64,000 nucleotides of DNA. It comes from Bursaphelenchus xylophilus. Taxonomy: Eukaryota; Nematoda; Chromadorea; Rhabditida; Aphelenchoididae. Below are positions 45,224 to 56,432 of the stretch, piece by piece. The stretch is from positions 4,092,001-4,156,000 of the forward strand of contig CAJFCV020000002.1 of assembly GCA_904066235.2 (NCBI GenBank). The letters are read 5' to 3'. The notes beneath the pieces are model-generated. The model did not search any database and was not told the DNA's origin. It saw only the letters and a program-made list of their open reading frames with translations. The first letter of the stretch is position 1, and every line of letters begins with the position of its first letter. The position numbers and the translations under genes are program-made.

Positions 45224-47228
45224 ATGGGTAAGATCCTGTTGGCGGTTGTAGCGGCCATTTTCGGCATAAGTCTCTATTCTATTGTGAATCGATCTGAGAC
45301 GAAGATCAATTTCCCGAAGAATGGGTATTATGGAGCTGGAAATCCAAAGCAGGACGACACCAGCATCAAACCATTCAAGATTCAGGTGGCGGACAAGGAA
45401 ATTCAAGTAATAGATGACTTTTGTTTTGTCCTTTTGTATGGAATTACTCCAAGTAGAGTAGAATGATAGGTAGAATCTAGTCAAAGACTACTAGTTATGA
45501 CTTCTACGATTCGAATTTTCTCTTGATTCCTTTTTACCTTATTTTAAATGGTCTTAATCAAGTGCACGTCCTTTTTTATTTAAGGACCTGAAAGAGCGAC
45601 TGAAGAACGCTCGAATTGGCCATGAACAGCTGGAAGATGTCCCGAACTTTGAATATGGCTTTCCTTTGACCACTTTGCAGCAGTGGAGAGAGTACTGGCT
45701 CACTAAATACGACTGGCGGAAGCATGAGGCGCAGCTGAACGCGTTTCCCCAATTCACCACTCAGATCGAAGGCCTGAAGATTCATTTCATCCACGCGAAA
45801 CCCCCAGCCGGTTACAAAACTGTGGTCCCGTTGCTGTTGGCTCACGGCTGGCCTGGAAATGTCTACGAGTTCTATAAGATCATTCGCATGCTGACCGACC
45901 CCAAGAAGCACGGACTCGGCGATCAAGTGGCGTTTGAGGTTGTTGCTCCCTCCATGCCCGGTTATGGATGGTCTGAGGCGAGCCACAAGAAAGGTAATCC
46001 TATTTTTTTTGAGTTTACTGTTCTTTTCAACATGCTATGGTCAATTTTGTTTTGTTTTAGGGTTGTCCGTGTTTGTCGTTTCCCGGATCTTCAAGAAACT
46101 GATGACCGACCGTCTGAAGTTCCCCAAATTCTTGGTTCAGGGTGGTGATTTGGGCTCTGCAGTGGCAACCACACTTGGAAAGTTTTATTCCGAAAGTTTG
46201 ATCGGCGTTCATGTCAACATTGTAAGTTTCGTTCCAAAGAAACGTTCAAATGAAAGAAGCCTACAAACGCAGCTAATAACTAAAATTCCTGTGCGTGTTC
46301 AACAAAGACAGGATTCTTAGAATAGCACCATTACAAAAACCCTATTCCTTCCGGAGTCTCTGTTGATCAGCTGTCCCTATTTAGATGAGTTTCAACATGT
46401 TTTTGGCCAACATCAATCCATCCAATCTGTTAAAACAGATCCTTGGATCTTACTATCCATCCCTGCTCTTCGAGGATCCGCATTTTTCGGATTTCTCATT
46501 CAAAAAGGAAGTCTTTTTTACGCTGAAAGAGACGGGATACATGCATATTCAAGCCACCAAACCGGATACTGTTGGGGTCAGCTTGAACGACTCTCCCTTG
46601 GGCTTGTTGGCGTATATCGGAGAGAAGTTCAGCACTTGGACCAACGCCAAGTTTGTTCAAGAAAAGGATGGAGGATTGGAGAAGTAAGTTGCCATATTTG
46701 AAGGATTATAAACCCTTGCGAATTTCCCAATTTTTTACAAGCTTTTATGTGCATTCTCTACAAGATTGCATTAGCCGTTTTCATGAGACCAGTCTGCAAC
46801 CATGACTTTCTCTTGCTAGGTGTTATTACTCTAAACTTTTGTTTAGATACTTCACCAAGGACGAGGTGCTGACAATCATCTCGATCTACTGGTTCAACCA
46901 AAACATCCTCGCCTCTCAACGACTCTACAAGGAAACATTCGCGGATCCGAACTATTCGGAGATAAAACAGTACGCTATTCGTGTTTTAATGACTTCACCT
47001 CCACAAAAATTCATGATATTCGTATATTTTTTCAGCGTGTACTGTTCCGCGCCAACTGGAGTAGCACAGTTGCCTCATGAACTTAGCCGAGCTCCGAAGG
47101 AACTGCTTCGCAGCAGCCTGAATCTGACCCATTACACGTATCTTGAGGACGGCGGACACTTCGCCGCTTTCCAAGTGCCAAAGATTCTGGCTAGAGACGT
47201 TTTTAAATTTGTGCGTTCCAGGCTGTAG
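45224..47228 (+). CDS. Microsomal-type epoxide hydrolase 2 (EPHX1 family)
   Basis: Six exons, 45224-45406, 45585-45993, 46061-46221, 46385-46683, 46847-46969 and 47036-47228, give 455 residues, very similar to copy 1 over most of its length. It has the same membrane anchor, EHN domain and HGWPG loop. The nucleophile motif is QGGDLGS: D227 is kept but the next residue, Trp in copy 1, is Leu. The acid is E407 (LPHEL) and the base H433. An extra intron (46222-46384) splits the region after GVHVNI, where the two proteins also differ in sequence ([14 protein letters not shown] versus VMSNNKPVN). The trans-splice-type TTTCAG before the ATG of copy 1 is TTTTGG here, so the leader must be spliced elsewhere or not at all. 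AATAAA at 47303-47308. The frame is intact throughout. Confidence 0.88.
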
Positions 47229-47386
47229 ACTTTTCTATACCCCGTAAAAAATCCATTTTCCTGCGAAAACTTTAGGTTTCTGATTAATATTTTTACTGTA
47301 TAAATAAATTAACATCTCGAGAAATCATGTTTAAACAAATGTAACAAATGTTAGTAAACCTGGTTGAGGAACGTTACCGGAAAAAA

Positions 47387-48808
47387 TTACTCGGATCTTT
47401 GCGTTTTTGCCGGGATTTCATCGACGATATCCGCGTTTTCCCGCTTGAGATTGTTATTTGCTGAGTCGTTTCCAATGAATTGATCGACGACTTCTGTGAG
47501 AGACCCATGGCTCAAGGTTCCTTGGGCAAGATTATACTTCTTTCCGGCAATTTCAACTTCCGACTTTTCAGTGAGATTCAGAGATTCGACGAGTTTCTTG
47601 GCAGTTTCGGATTGATAAGCGAATGAAAAGTCACCATTATTCGGCAGTGAGACAAATGGTAGGAGCTTTTTGAGAGTCGTCTTATCACAATGGAGAATGG
47701 GGTTGGCAGTTTTTGAGTATGGAATGGTCTAAACGGATATTATTTAACTCCATAGTTAGTATTTTATACTAAACTTCATTGAAAAATTCGGTCATAATTA
47801 CCTCAATTCGAGTTTCATCAATTTCAATAATTCCAAGGGTCTTCTTGCGGCACAAGGACTGAACAAAAATATTATCCTTCAATACCACATCAACTTTTTG
47901 CTGGAATGTTTTTGAAACCAGCCGCAGATTTAATACATCCGCGCTCTTTTGGGAGAGCCTCGATCCCATAAGAAATGGGCTGAAAACTGCACGTTATTTA
48001 GAAACACTCCTAAAAGCTGAAGAAGCAAAAAGTAATCATTATACTCACATCAGTCGATCCAACTGCTTCTCCGCTAGGACTTCTGCTGCTCTTTTCCAAG
48101 ATTCCTGCTCCTCAAAGTGGGTTCGTAACTCTGCAACGAATGTCGCCAAGCCTAGTTCCGTATAGTCATCATACTCCAAAATATTTCGAATGTTCAGTTC
48201 CATGCACATCAGTTTGTCCTTGTCATCGAGAATCTCTTGCCATGTACTTGACGCGTGATTGTTAAAGAGCTTGCAGAACTCTATTATGATCACCAATTTC
48301 TCAGTGTTGTCGAGGAACAAACTGAAACCTAGCAGAATTTACTTTCATCTACGTAAAACAAGGTCGATCAGGCAATCTCCTCCTAAAAACGAAAACCAAT
48401 AACAACAGAAATTACTCACGTTTGAAAAGCATCTTCTGTCTCGGAAGCTAATGTTTGCAAAAGGTATCCAAATGGCCACAAATTCAATGCCAAATCCAAG
48501 CCGGACAATACAGAAGTGTGCAGTTCTCTGTTGTCCGGCGTTGTTGTTAATTCACAAGTGAAATTTCCGTCAGACGAAGGTGTTAGCTTATAGTCCACTT
48601 CAGAACCAAAGTATTTCGAGATAAACTTGGCAGCTTTGTCAGTGATTTCGTAGGTAAAAACATCTCCACCTTCTTCGTAGTCGTTCTCGGAGCCCGATGT
48701 GGAAGATCCCGAGCTGGACTCTTCGAATTCACTGTCCGATTCGTCGGAAAGGTCCGGGGGATCCTGATCAGAACGTCGGCCTGATGACGGGCCAGGCTGA
48801 TCCGACAT
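47387..48808 (-). CDS. Unknown protein with F-box-like helix
   Basis: Four exons on the minus strand, 48420-48808, 48049-48321, 47802-47979 and 47387-47728, give 393 residues. The first 45 residues are acidic and Ser-rich (SDESDSEFEESSSGSSTSGSENDYEEGG), likely disordered and phosphorylated. The middle is alpha-helical with many charged residues. At about residue 235, LNLRLVSKTFQQKVDVVLKD resembles the second half of an F-box (L-R-L-V-x-K-x-F-x-x-x-V), the motif by which SCF ubiquitin-ligase adaptors bind Skp1, but the usual LP at the start is not evident. The C-terminal third contains KKLVESLNLTEKSEVEIAGKKY. Not recognised beyond this. It lies head-to-tail with the BTB gene on the same strand, 450 bp away. 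Confidence 0.65.
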
Positions 48809-49258
48809 CTGAACTGTAATTTTAGTTATGAAGAAGACAAAAGGGCAGATGAACGGATATCAAAAGAAAATCTAAAATCTGTTAAAAATACAGTTTTTAA
48901 TGAGAAGACAAAACCAGGGAAAAAAAGCTTTCATTCACCGTTCAAAAAATTATAATAAAAAAATTTAGTTGGAATTTCGGCTCAACTATTGACTCGACGA
49001 TCTGACACTATCTATTTCTTCTTAATGGAATAGTAGATAAAGATTACTCAATATTACGTGAGGGGATTGAACCTCAAAAAAATGGACAATCTAATTAACA
49101 ACCTCCTTTATTTGATTGGATCATAAAAATTTGCAGTTAAAAAATATTAGACCTTCATAAACTTTGATGAATAATTATGGGCTATAAATAGTGTCGTATG
49201 TACAGCTGCTGCTAGAAAAAGTGACAATATGAAAATAAAAGCAGACACATAACCAATG
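48809..49258. other. Intergenic spacer
   Basis: AT-rich 450 bp between two minus-strand genes. No feature beyond AT-rich 3' and 5' flanks. Confidence 0.5.
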
Positions 49259-50671
49259 TCAACACAAAAACGGCCCCGTCTTGATCTGGATGAAGAAGTC
49301 GTTGTGCATCATGATGTAATCCTTGTTCTTTTGGAAAAGTGCCGTCCAATGAAGACCAATCAACTTTTCGCACTCTCCCTTCAGCACAGGGTAGCCCAGT
49401 TTCTCCGCGAGGATGGCACGCTGACAGAGAGACGACAGGTCTGCCCAATAAGTGAGTAGGTGATCGATTTCGGCCTAAAACACAATGACGATAAAGAAAA
49501 CTACTTACAATAAGATCAACACAACCCAGGAACTTTGCAAGTCTGGCCAACTCAAAGTCTATTTTATTCTCGTCCAACTTCCTTCGGGTAACCATGAAGT
49601 CAATCGCTTTCTTGAAGGTTTCTGTTGAAAATTCTATAATGGAAAGCTGATCTTCTTGAGGAAATTTCTCCAAAAAAACTCTAAAGTATGGGCAAAATTC
49701 GGCTAATACGGCTCGACATACCTGAAAGGACTCAACGTTTGTATCTAATAACAATTTACATAAATTATGAGCTTGAAAGACCTACGTCAACATCTCCATC
49801 CTTCAACTTGATACGGAAATCGTCGAATTTGAAGAAGAAAGGTCCATCCACAAACTTCTGCAGCCAAGGACTGGCAGTAGGCATATAATCAACCACTCTT
49901 ACGTAAACATAAACGTAAAGCACTTCCAACTGGTCGTAAATATGCCGTTCGATGGACTTGAAGTTAGGGATCCACTCGCGCAGCGGAGCACCGCTAAATC
50001 TTCGCTCCAAAAGTCCGCCTTTTCCGTACAAACGAATCCAATAGTCCGCTGTCTTGTCGGCCAACTCGCCATTGTAGTGCACAACAAAGGAGCTGCCGCT
50101 TCGCTCGTTGACCGTCATCTGGATTTGAAATTGGTCTTGACTTCCGAACTTTCGACTCCAACTGTCGCGACGACCATAATGAACGTCCCACAAGATGGAA
50201 GAGGAGTCCTGAAGACAGAAAACAGACAAAAAGAGTTTGAACTTCCAAACTAAACCCACTTTAGGATAATTCAGCTCGATCTTCTCCATGTCGTCTAGAT
50301 ATCCGGTAAAATCTAATTCTGGAGGTGAATCGGACTGAAAGTGGCAGAGTAACAGGTTTAAGAAGTGGATAGCATCAGGCATTACAGTATTTCCAACAGT
50401 TGGCTCCCACCTTTTCTCCACCCCGACCAAAAACAAAAATTGCAGTGCTGGTACCCGAATAATGTAAAAAAATTAAGCTTACCCCTTCTCCAGAATCGCT
50501 GCTAATCTCCGAATTGACTGTGAAGCTGACAGCTTGCTTTGTGCTTAGCGGACTTGAAGTTCCAGGTGAAAAACACGATCGCTTAGGAGTGTAAAACGTA
50601 TCATAGCTGGACGCAGATGGAGAATCAAAGTTAATGGAGGAGTTGAAGAAGTTTCGCACTGGACAGGACAT
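49259..50671 (-). CDS. BTB/POZ-domain protein
   Basis: Exons on the minus strand, 50483-50671, 50260-50334, 49782-50208, 49509-49744 and 49259-49474, give 380 residues. The first 63 residues are Ser-rich and probably disordered. A central domain of about 130 residues (NYPKDSSSILWDVHYGRRDSW onward) is beta-rich and sits where MATH domains occur in nematode BATH proteins, but I cannot confirm it as MATH. The BTB fold follows from about residue 220: VESFQVCRAVLAEFCPYFRVFL, then STETFKKAIDFMVTRRK and a helical C terminus (DLSSLCQRAILAEKLGYPVLKGECEKLI). BTB proteins dimerise and often recruit substrates to Cul3 ligases. The 51-nt intron 50209-50259 is in frame, so it could also be read through, adding 17 residues. 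Confidence 0.72.
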
Positions 50672-51073
50672 CGTACACGATCAGATCGTCAACTTCACTA
50701 CGGAGCTCAAGTTTGGTCAAAGCCGCGCGGCCGCGGTTGGGATGGGCATACGAGCTGCGCCCAAGATCGCCGGTGACATCTTATACGAAAGAGGCTCAAA
50801 TTGCGCAATAATTGCCGAACAATGAGGGATCTATGAGTGCAGACACAGAATAATATTGTTTTCATGTAGATTCAAGGCATGTGTGCCTCTTCGATGTGAC
50901 ATCGATTTTGAGCGACAATTATATCAATTTGGGCATAAATTTAATGATTTGTATTTTTATCCTTCATCTCTGTTCGGACATGGCGATAAAATGACAAAAA
51001 AAAGAATACATATGTTGATGTTATTAGCTACAATGTTTGTATCTATACACAAAATATATTTATTGAAAAATTT
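50672..51073. other. Intergenic spacer
   Basis: Between the BTB gene start and the UGT stop. Plus-strand ORFs here (for example 50634-50825) are antisense to the BTB first exon and not supported. Confidence 0.5.
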
Positions 51074-53108
51074 TCACTCAGTCTTCCTTTTTTGTCGCCT
51101 GAATATTAGCGTGATCATCCTGTAAATGCCATAAAAAGCGATAGCAATTATTGATAGAAGGAATGCAATGACATCTAACGAGTAAAACACGAAGAAATTG
51201 ACATCTCTTCCGTGAATATCGAGGTTGCTTGCGACATCGAATTCAGCGGCGAATTCGCTGTATTTGCGGATTCTCTCATCGGGACCCATAGGCTTCGCGC
51301 GTATCATTCGAGATAGCTCCTTTGACCGTCGTTTGTAGCTGCAATTTTTTATTTCTCACATCTTTTCGACGTACCCCGGATCATCGACGACAGTTCGGAT
51401 CGCGTTGGCGAGTGTGTCTTTGGAGATTCCGAACTTGTCCACACGATAGCCAATGCCCTTGGTTAGGGCCATAGCCGAGTTGTACATTTGGTCGGCGAAC
51501 AGAGGGATGTTTATCATAGGAACGCCGGCATTTGTGGCTTCGGTGACACTGTTCAGACCGGAATGAGTCAGAAAAGCGAGGGCTCTCGGATGACCTGGAA
51601 AAACGGAATTGCTCAAGGTGCAAGGTTCAGATTTACTTCAAAATTTTAATTTTTTTAAGTTCAATTTAGTACTGCTAATGCTAGAACTTACTCAGCAAAC
51701 TTCTCTGTGGAACCCATGTGGATTTATGCAGATTTCTGACTTCTTTTCCAAAGTCATCGTCTCTTTCATATTTCCAGATGAATAAAATCTCCGGGAATTG
51801 TTGGAATGCCTCAAGAAACGCCTTTTTATGCCCTTCAGGCATAGCATAACTGGCGGCGACGGTACCAAACGAGACCAGGATAAATCCTTTTTTGAACTTG
51901 GAAATTTGCTCTTCCATGTCCTGAAGCACCGTAAACTCGTTTTAGTTTGCCTACCTTCGGAAGATCCGCTTTCAGGTCGCCATTCTCCATGCCCAATCCG
52001 CCGATGTGCACTCGTTTGTGCGTAATTAATTGTGGGAAATCCAAATGCTCATCAGTGTTTACAAAGTAGTATTGGCTTTCGGCAAAGGCTTTCTGAATAT
52101 TTTCGAAAGATTTTGAGGTCTAAAAAGTGACGTACTCTATGATCAAACTCCTCTCCGTAGACGTTTTTGTAGGCCTTTGAGGTTTCGTACAATGCTGGGA
52201 GAAAAAGATACATATTGAAGTTGTAGGTCAAGTAGTTGCTTACTCGCTCAAAGAATGTCATTTCGGGGGTATAGCCGTAGCCGATATCTAAAAAAAATTT
52301 TTAACTTGCGTTTCAGATAGCGATGCGACTCTTGCGGGCAACTATGTGCCTTACCGGGTGTAATCGAAGGCGTCGCCGGCACCCCAAACCATGTCGCATC
52401 GGACTGCGGCATTGCCGACGAGTAAACAAGAATATGCTTCTTGATGCCAATCTTTTTGAAAATTTGAAAGCCACAAGTGTCAAAGTATTCGCTGAAGCCG
52501 ACGTCGAAGTTCTGCTCTTTTAATCGGTGAAGAAATTCCGTGTCATTTAGCTGATCTTCACAGGAAAGGCGAAATTCCTGGCCTATTTCCGCAAACATCT
52601 GAAATTTTTTATATTCCACGCTTTGCAGAAACGACCAATATTTTTATGTCGAAAGGCAGCAAAAATGTGACCATTAATTTTGAACTAACCCCGTATACAT
52701 TGAGACTTGACCAATCCACGAGCCAAGCGGCGATATGAAACGATCCAATATCGTAATCTGAGACGTACTTTCTGGGTCTGAACCATGTCTCAGCAATCTT
52801 GGAACCAGTGTCGTTGAAGCTTGAGGAGATGTCGGTTACATAGTTAATCTGAATTCAAAGGATAAACGAGGAAAAGTTATGGCATATCATCTTCATGAGT
52901 CTACAAAACATCAACAAGTTCTGAGAGCCAAATTTCGTTTAGTAATCATTTTTTGCAGACTTACTACAGTGTGATTTCCTTGAGCTAAAATATCCGCAAT
53001 TTTGCCCAAGAACATCACCTGACTTCTGCCGAATTTTGGGTTGTAGACCAAAAATTTGTAGCCAGAGCAGGATACCCACAATAATAAGAAGACTCCGAAC
53101 ACCCGCAT
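51074..53108 (-). CDS. UDP-glycosyltransferase (UGT, family GT1)
   Basis: Eight exons on the minus strand, 52965-53108, 52690-52848, 52355-52598, 52136-52287, 51955-52092, 51692-51920, 51375-51594 and 51074-51338, give 516 residues, normal for the family. It transfers a sugar from a UDP-sugar to lipophilic acceptors in the ER lumen (phase II detoxification). Parts: signal peptide MRVFGVFLLLWVSCSGYKFL; variable acceptor-binding half; then the donor-binding half with GFILVSFGTVA, KSTWVPQRSLLSHP and the signature LAFLTHSGLNSVTEATNAGVPMINIPLFADQMYNS; then TM VFYSLDVIAFLLSIIAIAFYGI and a basic cytosolic tail ending RRQKRKTE. The last intron is 36 nt and uses a donor nine codons before an in-frame stop. 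ATG follows TTTTCAG directly, a trans-splice acceptor. The UGT signature's second Gly is Ser here (HSG for HGG). Confidence 0.92.
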
Positions 53109-56100
53109 CTGAAAATGCAACTGTAAGATTGTATGACAACTTTCATGAACATAATGGAGTTAAGCCGGAAATGGAGTCAAGTTTCACGAAACGCCATAAA
53201 AACTCTTGTCTTCACTTGTTTTTGTGTAAATCAACATTTGATGAGACCACACACCACAAAAATGATAGAGTAAAAAATAGAGTGTTGTTGCCGTTCTGCT
53301 TACCTGTTGCTTTAAGGTAGCAAAATGAACGTACCTTTTGTCGAGCCATTAATTAAAATCCAAAGACATTAATCACAAGGTCAAAATTGCTCATAATATT
53401 ATTGCAATTTGCAAATGCTGTCATTCAATAGTAATGGAAAACAGGTCAATTTAGACATGGCTCTGGGGCCAGGCCGGGTCGGAAATCGCGGCCCGGACCT
53501 GGTCTCTTACAAATTTGTCAAAAAAATTTTTTTTGCCTGTTAGTAGTAAAAAATTGTATATCAAAAAATGGAGACCCTATGGATTATAAAACCTTATAAT
53601 TTTTTTTGTTTGAATCCTTGTTTTTGACGGCTGAGATGGCGAAATGTCACAGATCTTTTGCCTCGTCATCAGAACGAATCCGCAAATCCGCAATAATTCG
53701 AATTGAACAAGCAGATCCCAAAATAAATCCTCGTCAGTCTTACGATTGTTTTTACTTTGCTTTGAAGGGGGAGGGAGAAAAATTTGTCTGACATTTCGTC
53801 TTCCAAGCCGTAAAAGGCGAGATTCAAATGTACTATTGTGGCCATTTAAATCATGATTCATTATTTTTCAAGTATTAGTCTATCGGGAAGATATTGTGGC
53901 TTCGCCGCGCTTTCAAATGGGCAGTAATTGCGACGACTAGCCATTTTGCTGCGACAAACCCATATTATTTTCTCGACAGACTGACAATTAGCACTAGAAA
54001 CCTCCTAGTCCGATAAGTTTTCGAATTATCCCTTGAAAACATTTTTTATCAAGGCTAATTTTTCTATAAAATAAAACAAGCGTTCCGATTTTAGCCCCTT
54101 GGCCACTTGTGTTGTTGTTGTGACAACAGAAAAGTCAAATTAAATTACGAAACAATGGCGTTGCAAAGTGGAAACGTACTTGTTAACGCAATCATCACGT
54201 CTACTAAAAAAAGTGTTCTTCTTTAGGTAAAGTTTTTCGTGAAAAAACTTATCAAAACACTCTGCTGATAAAAGAAAAAAGTGTTGACGGAGATTCTTAG
54301 CAAGAAAAAAAAATTAGTAACGATTACAGCGTGGGTCGTTAAGCTACATATATTCGCTAGACCAATCTGCACGCAGAGTGGGAGTATCGAAGAGCACAGA
54401 CATAAAATTATAAGATTACAAGTGGAGGGGCATCTTGGCTGGCCCTGTATTGTATATAAATTTCTATATAACACTAAAGGTTCAAGTCCAACCTACCCTT
54501 TCACAATTTTTCTTGTATTTGAATTAACAAAAGGAGTAAAAGAAGTTTTTTTTGTTGGACTCTACTCTGACCTTTGAAATAAAAAGCATTCAACATTTTT
54601 AGTGCAAAAATTTAGTAGTGTCAAAAAAAAGTGCTGGATTTATAACGCCCTTATTTGCAACTTTACAGTGCGTTAAAGATAAGCAGTTTCTTCAAAATCT
54701 GTGAGTCGCATCATCAGCATTTCCCTTCTGTGTTCAGACTGCATAACACGGAAGTGTAAAAAAATAATTCATTTATAAAATGCAACTTCTCACTGGACTG
54801 CATGAAGATATCCTTTTTCGTACTTTGTTTCTCATGCTAATGGGCTTGAGGACGCACCTCAACCGCGACTCCTGTCAAAATTTACATTGCAAATTAAGGT
54901 TATTTCACCGTGCACTCGAAACTTTTTCCGCCCAACTTTTGTTCCCATGTGTCTCACGTACAAGTGCGGTAGTGCAGGATCAGAAGGAACGAGATTCCAG
55001 GGGTTTCCGGCCCGTCTTCTTGGCCGGCCTTAAAGCCGCTTTTAGGAGGTGCGAAGGAGGCGCGCCTTCCGCCTCGAAACGCCGCTTATTTCCGCAAGCT
55101 GCGGTAATGTTATACGCAACTTCCTTGATTGGGGATATTATTCCGTTTAGGGTTCTTTATGTGCTGTTAAAGTCTTTTAGTCGCCAAAGAAATCTTTGAG
55201 ACATATTAGCTGACAATTATTGTTTCGGTCGTAAGACTATGGTGTCATAAACGTGTTAAAATTGTTTATATACAAACTAAAAAGAGGGATGCTCGAGCTG
55301 TGAGGCTTATGTGTGACGGAACGGGTTTACATTAATTTTCTTTTGATTTGTAAAAGTGGTTTTTCTCGTCGTTTGCAGAAACCATCGAGATTTTGGAGCC
55401 GGAATGATCATCACAATTGTTTTGATATTCGAAAAGCTGGAAATTTTGGTCCTGTGCGGCTGGATTCAACGTTCCTATATACAAGAAAATTGTTTTTTCT
55501 GTACAAAATTTGCAATTGTCTGGGCAAAAAATGATTTTTGTGTATCTCTGGCCCCCTTTCAGCATTAACATGCGATTATCGGACCTGTAAATGGTTTTGG
55601 TCGCAGAAATCAAAAAATGTCTCTGCCATGCCCATGGGGCGTAGCTAGGGCAAGTCATCACCCAGACAGAGTTCCTTTTTCAGACCAATCCACATCGCCC
55701 CCGTCCGTGCCTATAAAGCACCACTAAAATTTTCCGGAATTGTTCTATGGCCTAGAAACTTTGAGGATATCGAAACCTTAGCACATCCTCTGTAATTAAT
55801 GCTTTTCTAGTCTATAAAGAGCTAAAATAAAGCATACTTTAAACTATTCCAAAGATTTACAGCATTTCTCAACTTGCTTTGCTTTGATGTTTCAAATACA
55901 GTTTATCTAAACCCTCTCCATCTTCGTATACTCGAATTTCCCGCGTTTTATTCCCGGATTTGCGCTCATTTGTCTTCCGTATCTGTCACTTTATCTGAAA
56001 ATATTCGACCCACATGTTACTGCATAAACACTCTTTTATATCCTTATTCTAATTTTGTGTTTGCGTGCTTTCGACTATAATGTCGTTCGTATTCGAGGCA

Positions 56101-56432
56101 CGCCAATTTAGCCATTGACATTTACCTTGTAAGACTTTTTCCACATCACAAATATCATTCGGGTTTCTTGATGTCCGCTTGACCTTAGGAATTGCGGGTA
56201 CCGTAACTCCTGGCCATTTCCAAATACCGCTCAATTTGCCAACTTGCGGCCGCTTTTATACAACAGGCTTTCAGTTCGATTGACGGCGGCTAAATTGCTC
56301 ATGACAAATGCAGTTTGCGGCCGCTTAATTGGTTGTTTCGCCACGTCCGTGGGCACTTCATTCCGCGTTTGAAGGGCCCGCTTTTGCCGACCGAATTTGC
56401 ATATTTGTCAAGACTGCGAGTGGAAGGATGAT
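53109..56432. other. 3.3-kb intergenic stretch
   Basis: Holds the MITE 53874-53986 and AT-rich sequence. An uninterrupted plus-strand ORF of 139 codons (54780-55199) has no recognisable domain or splice structure and may be chance. A GC-rich patch at 53455-53505 loosely resembles 36119-36180. The final 300 bp would be promoter of the next gene. Confidence 0.45.
53874..53986. mobile_element. MITE of the TCGGGAAAATAATG family, short copy
   Basis: TTAGTCTATCGGGAAGATAT at the left and, inverted, GTCAGTCTGTCGAGAAAATA at the right. 113 bp. Confidence 0.5.

Noticed and set aside
42227..45986. Minus-strand 135-136-codon ORFs opposite the epoxide hydrolases
   Set aside because: Antisense to highly conserved coding exons; similar in both copies only because the sense strand is.
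47387..53108. UGT, BTB and F-box-like genes as a nematode operon
   Set aside because: Same strand, but gaps of 400-450 bp exceed the usual ~100 bp, and the UGT start has its own trans-splice-type acceptor; no SL2-type evidence can be read from sequence.
54478..54492. GGTTCAAGTCCAACC as a tRNA T-arm
   Set aside because: No acceptor stem, D-arm or anticodon arm can be folded around it.
54780..55199. 139-codon uninterrupted plus-strand ORF
   Set aside because: No domain, splice structure or upstream acceptor. The composition changes abruptly at a GC-rich patch, which lengthens chance ORFs. It could still be real; transcript data would decide.
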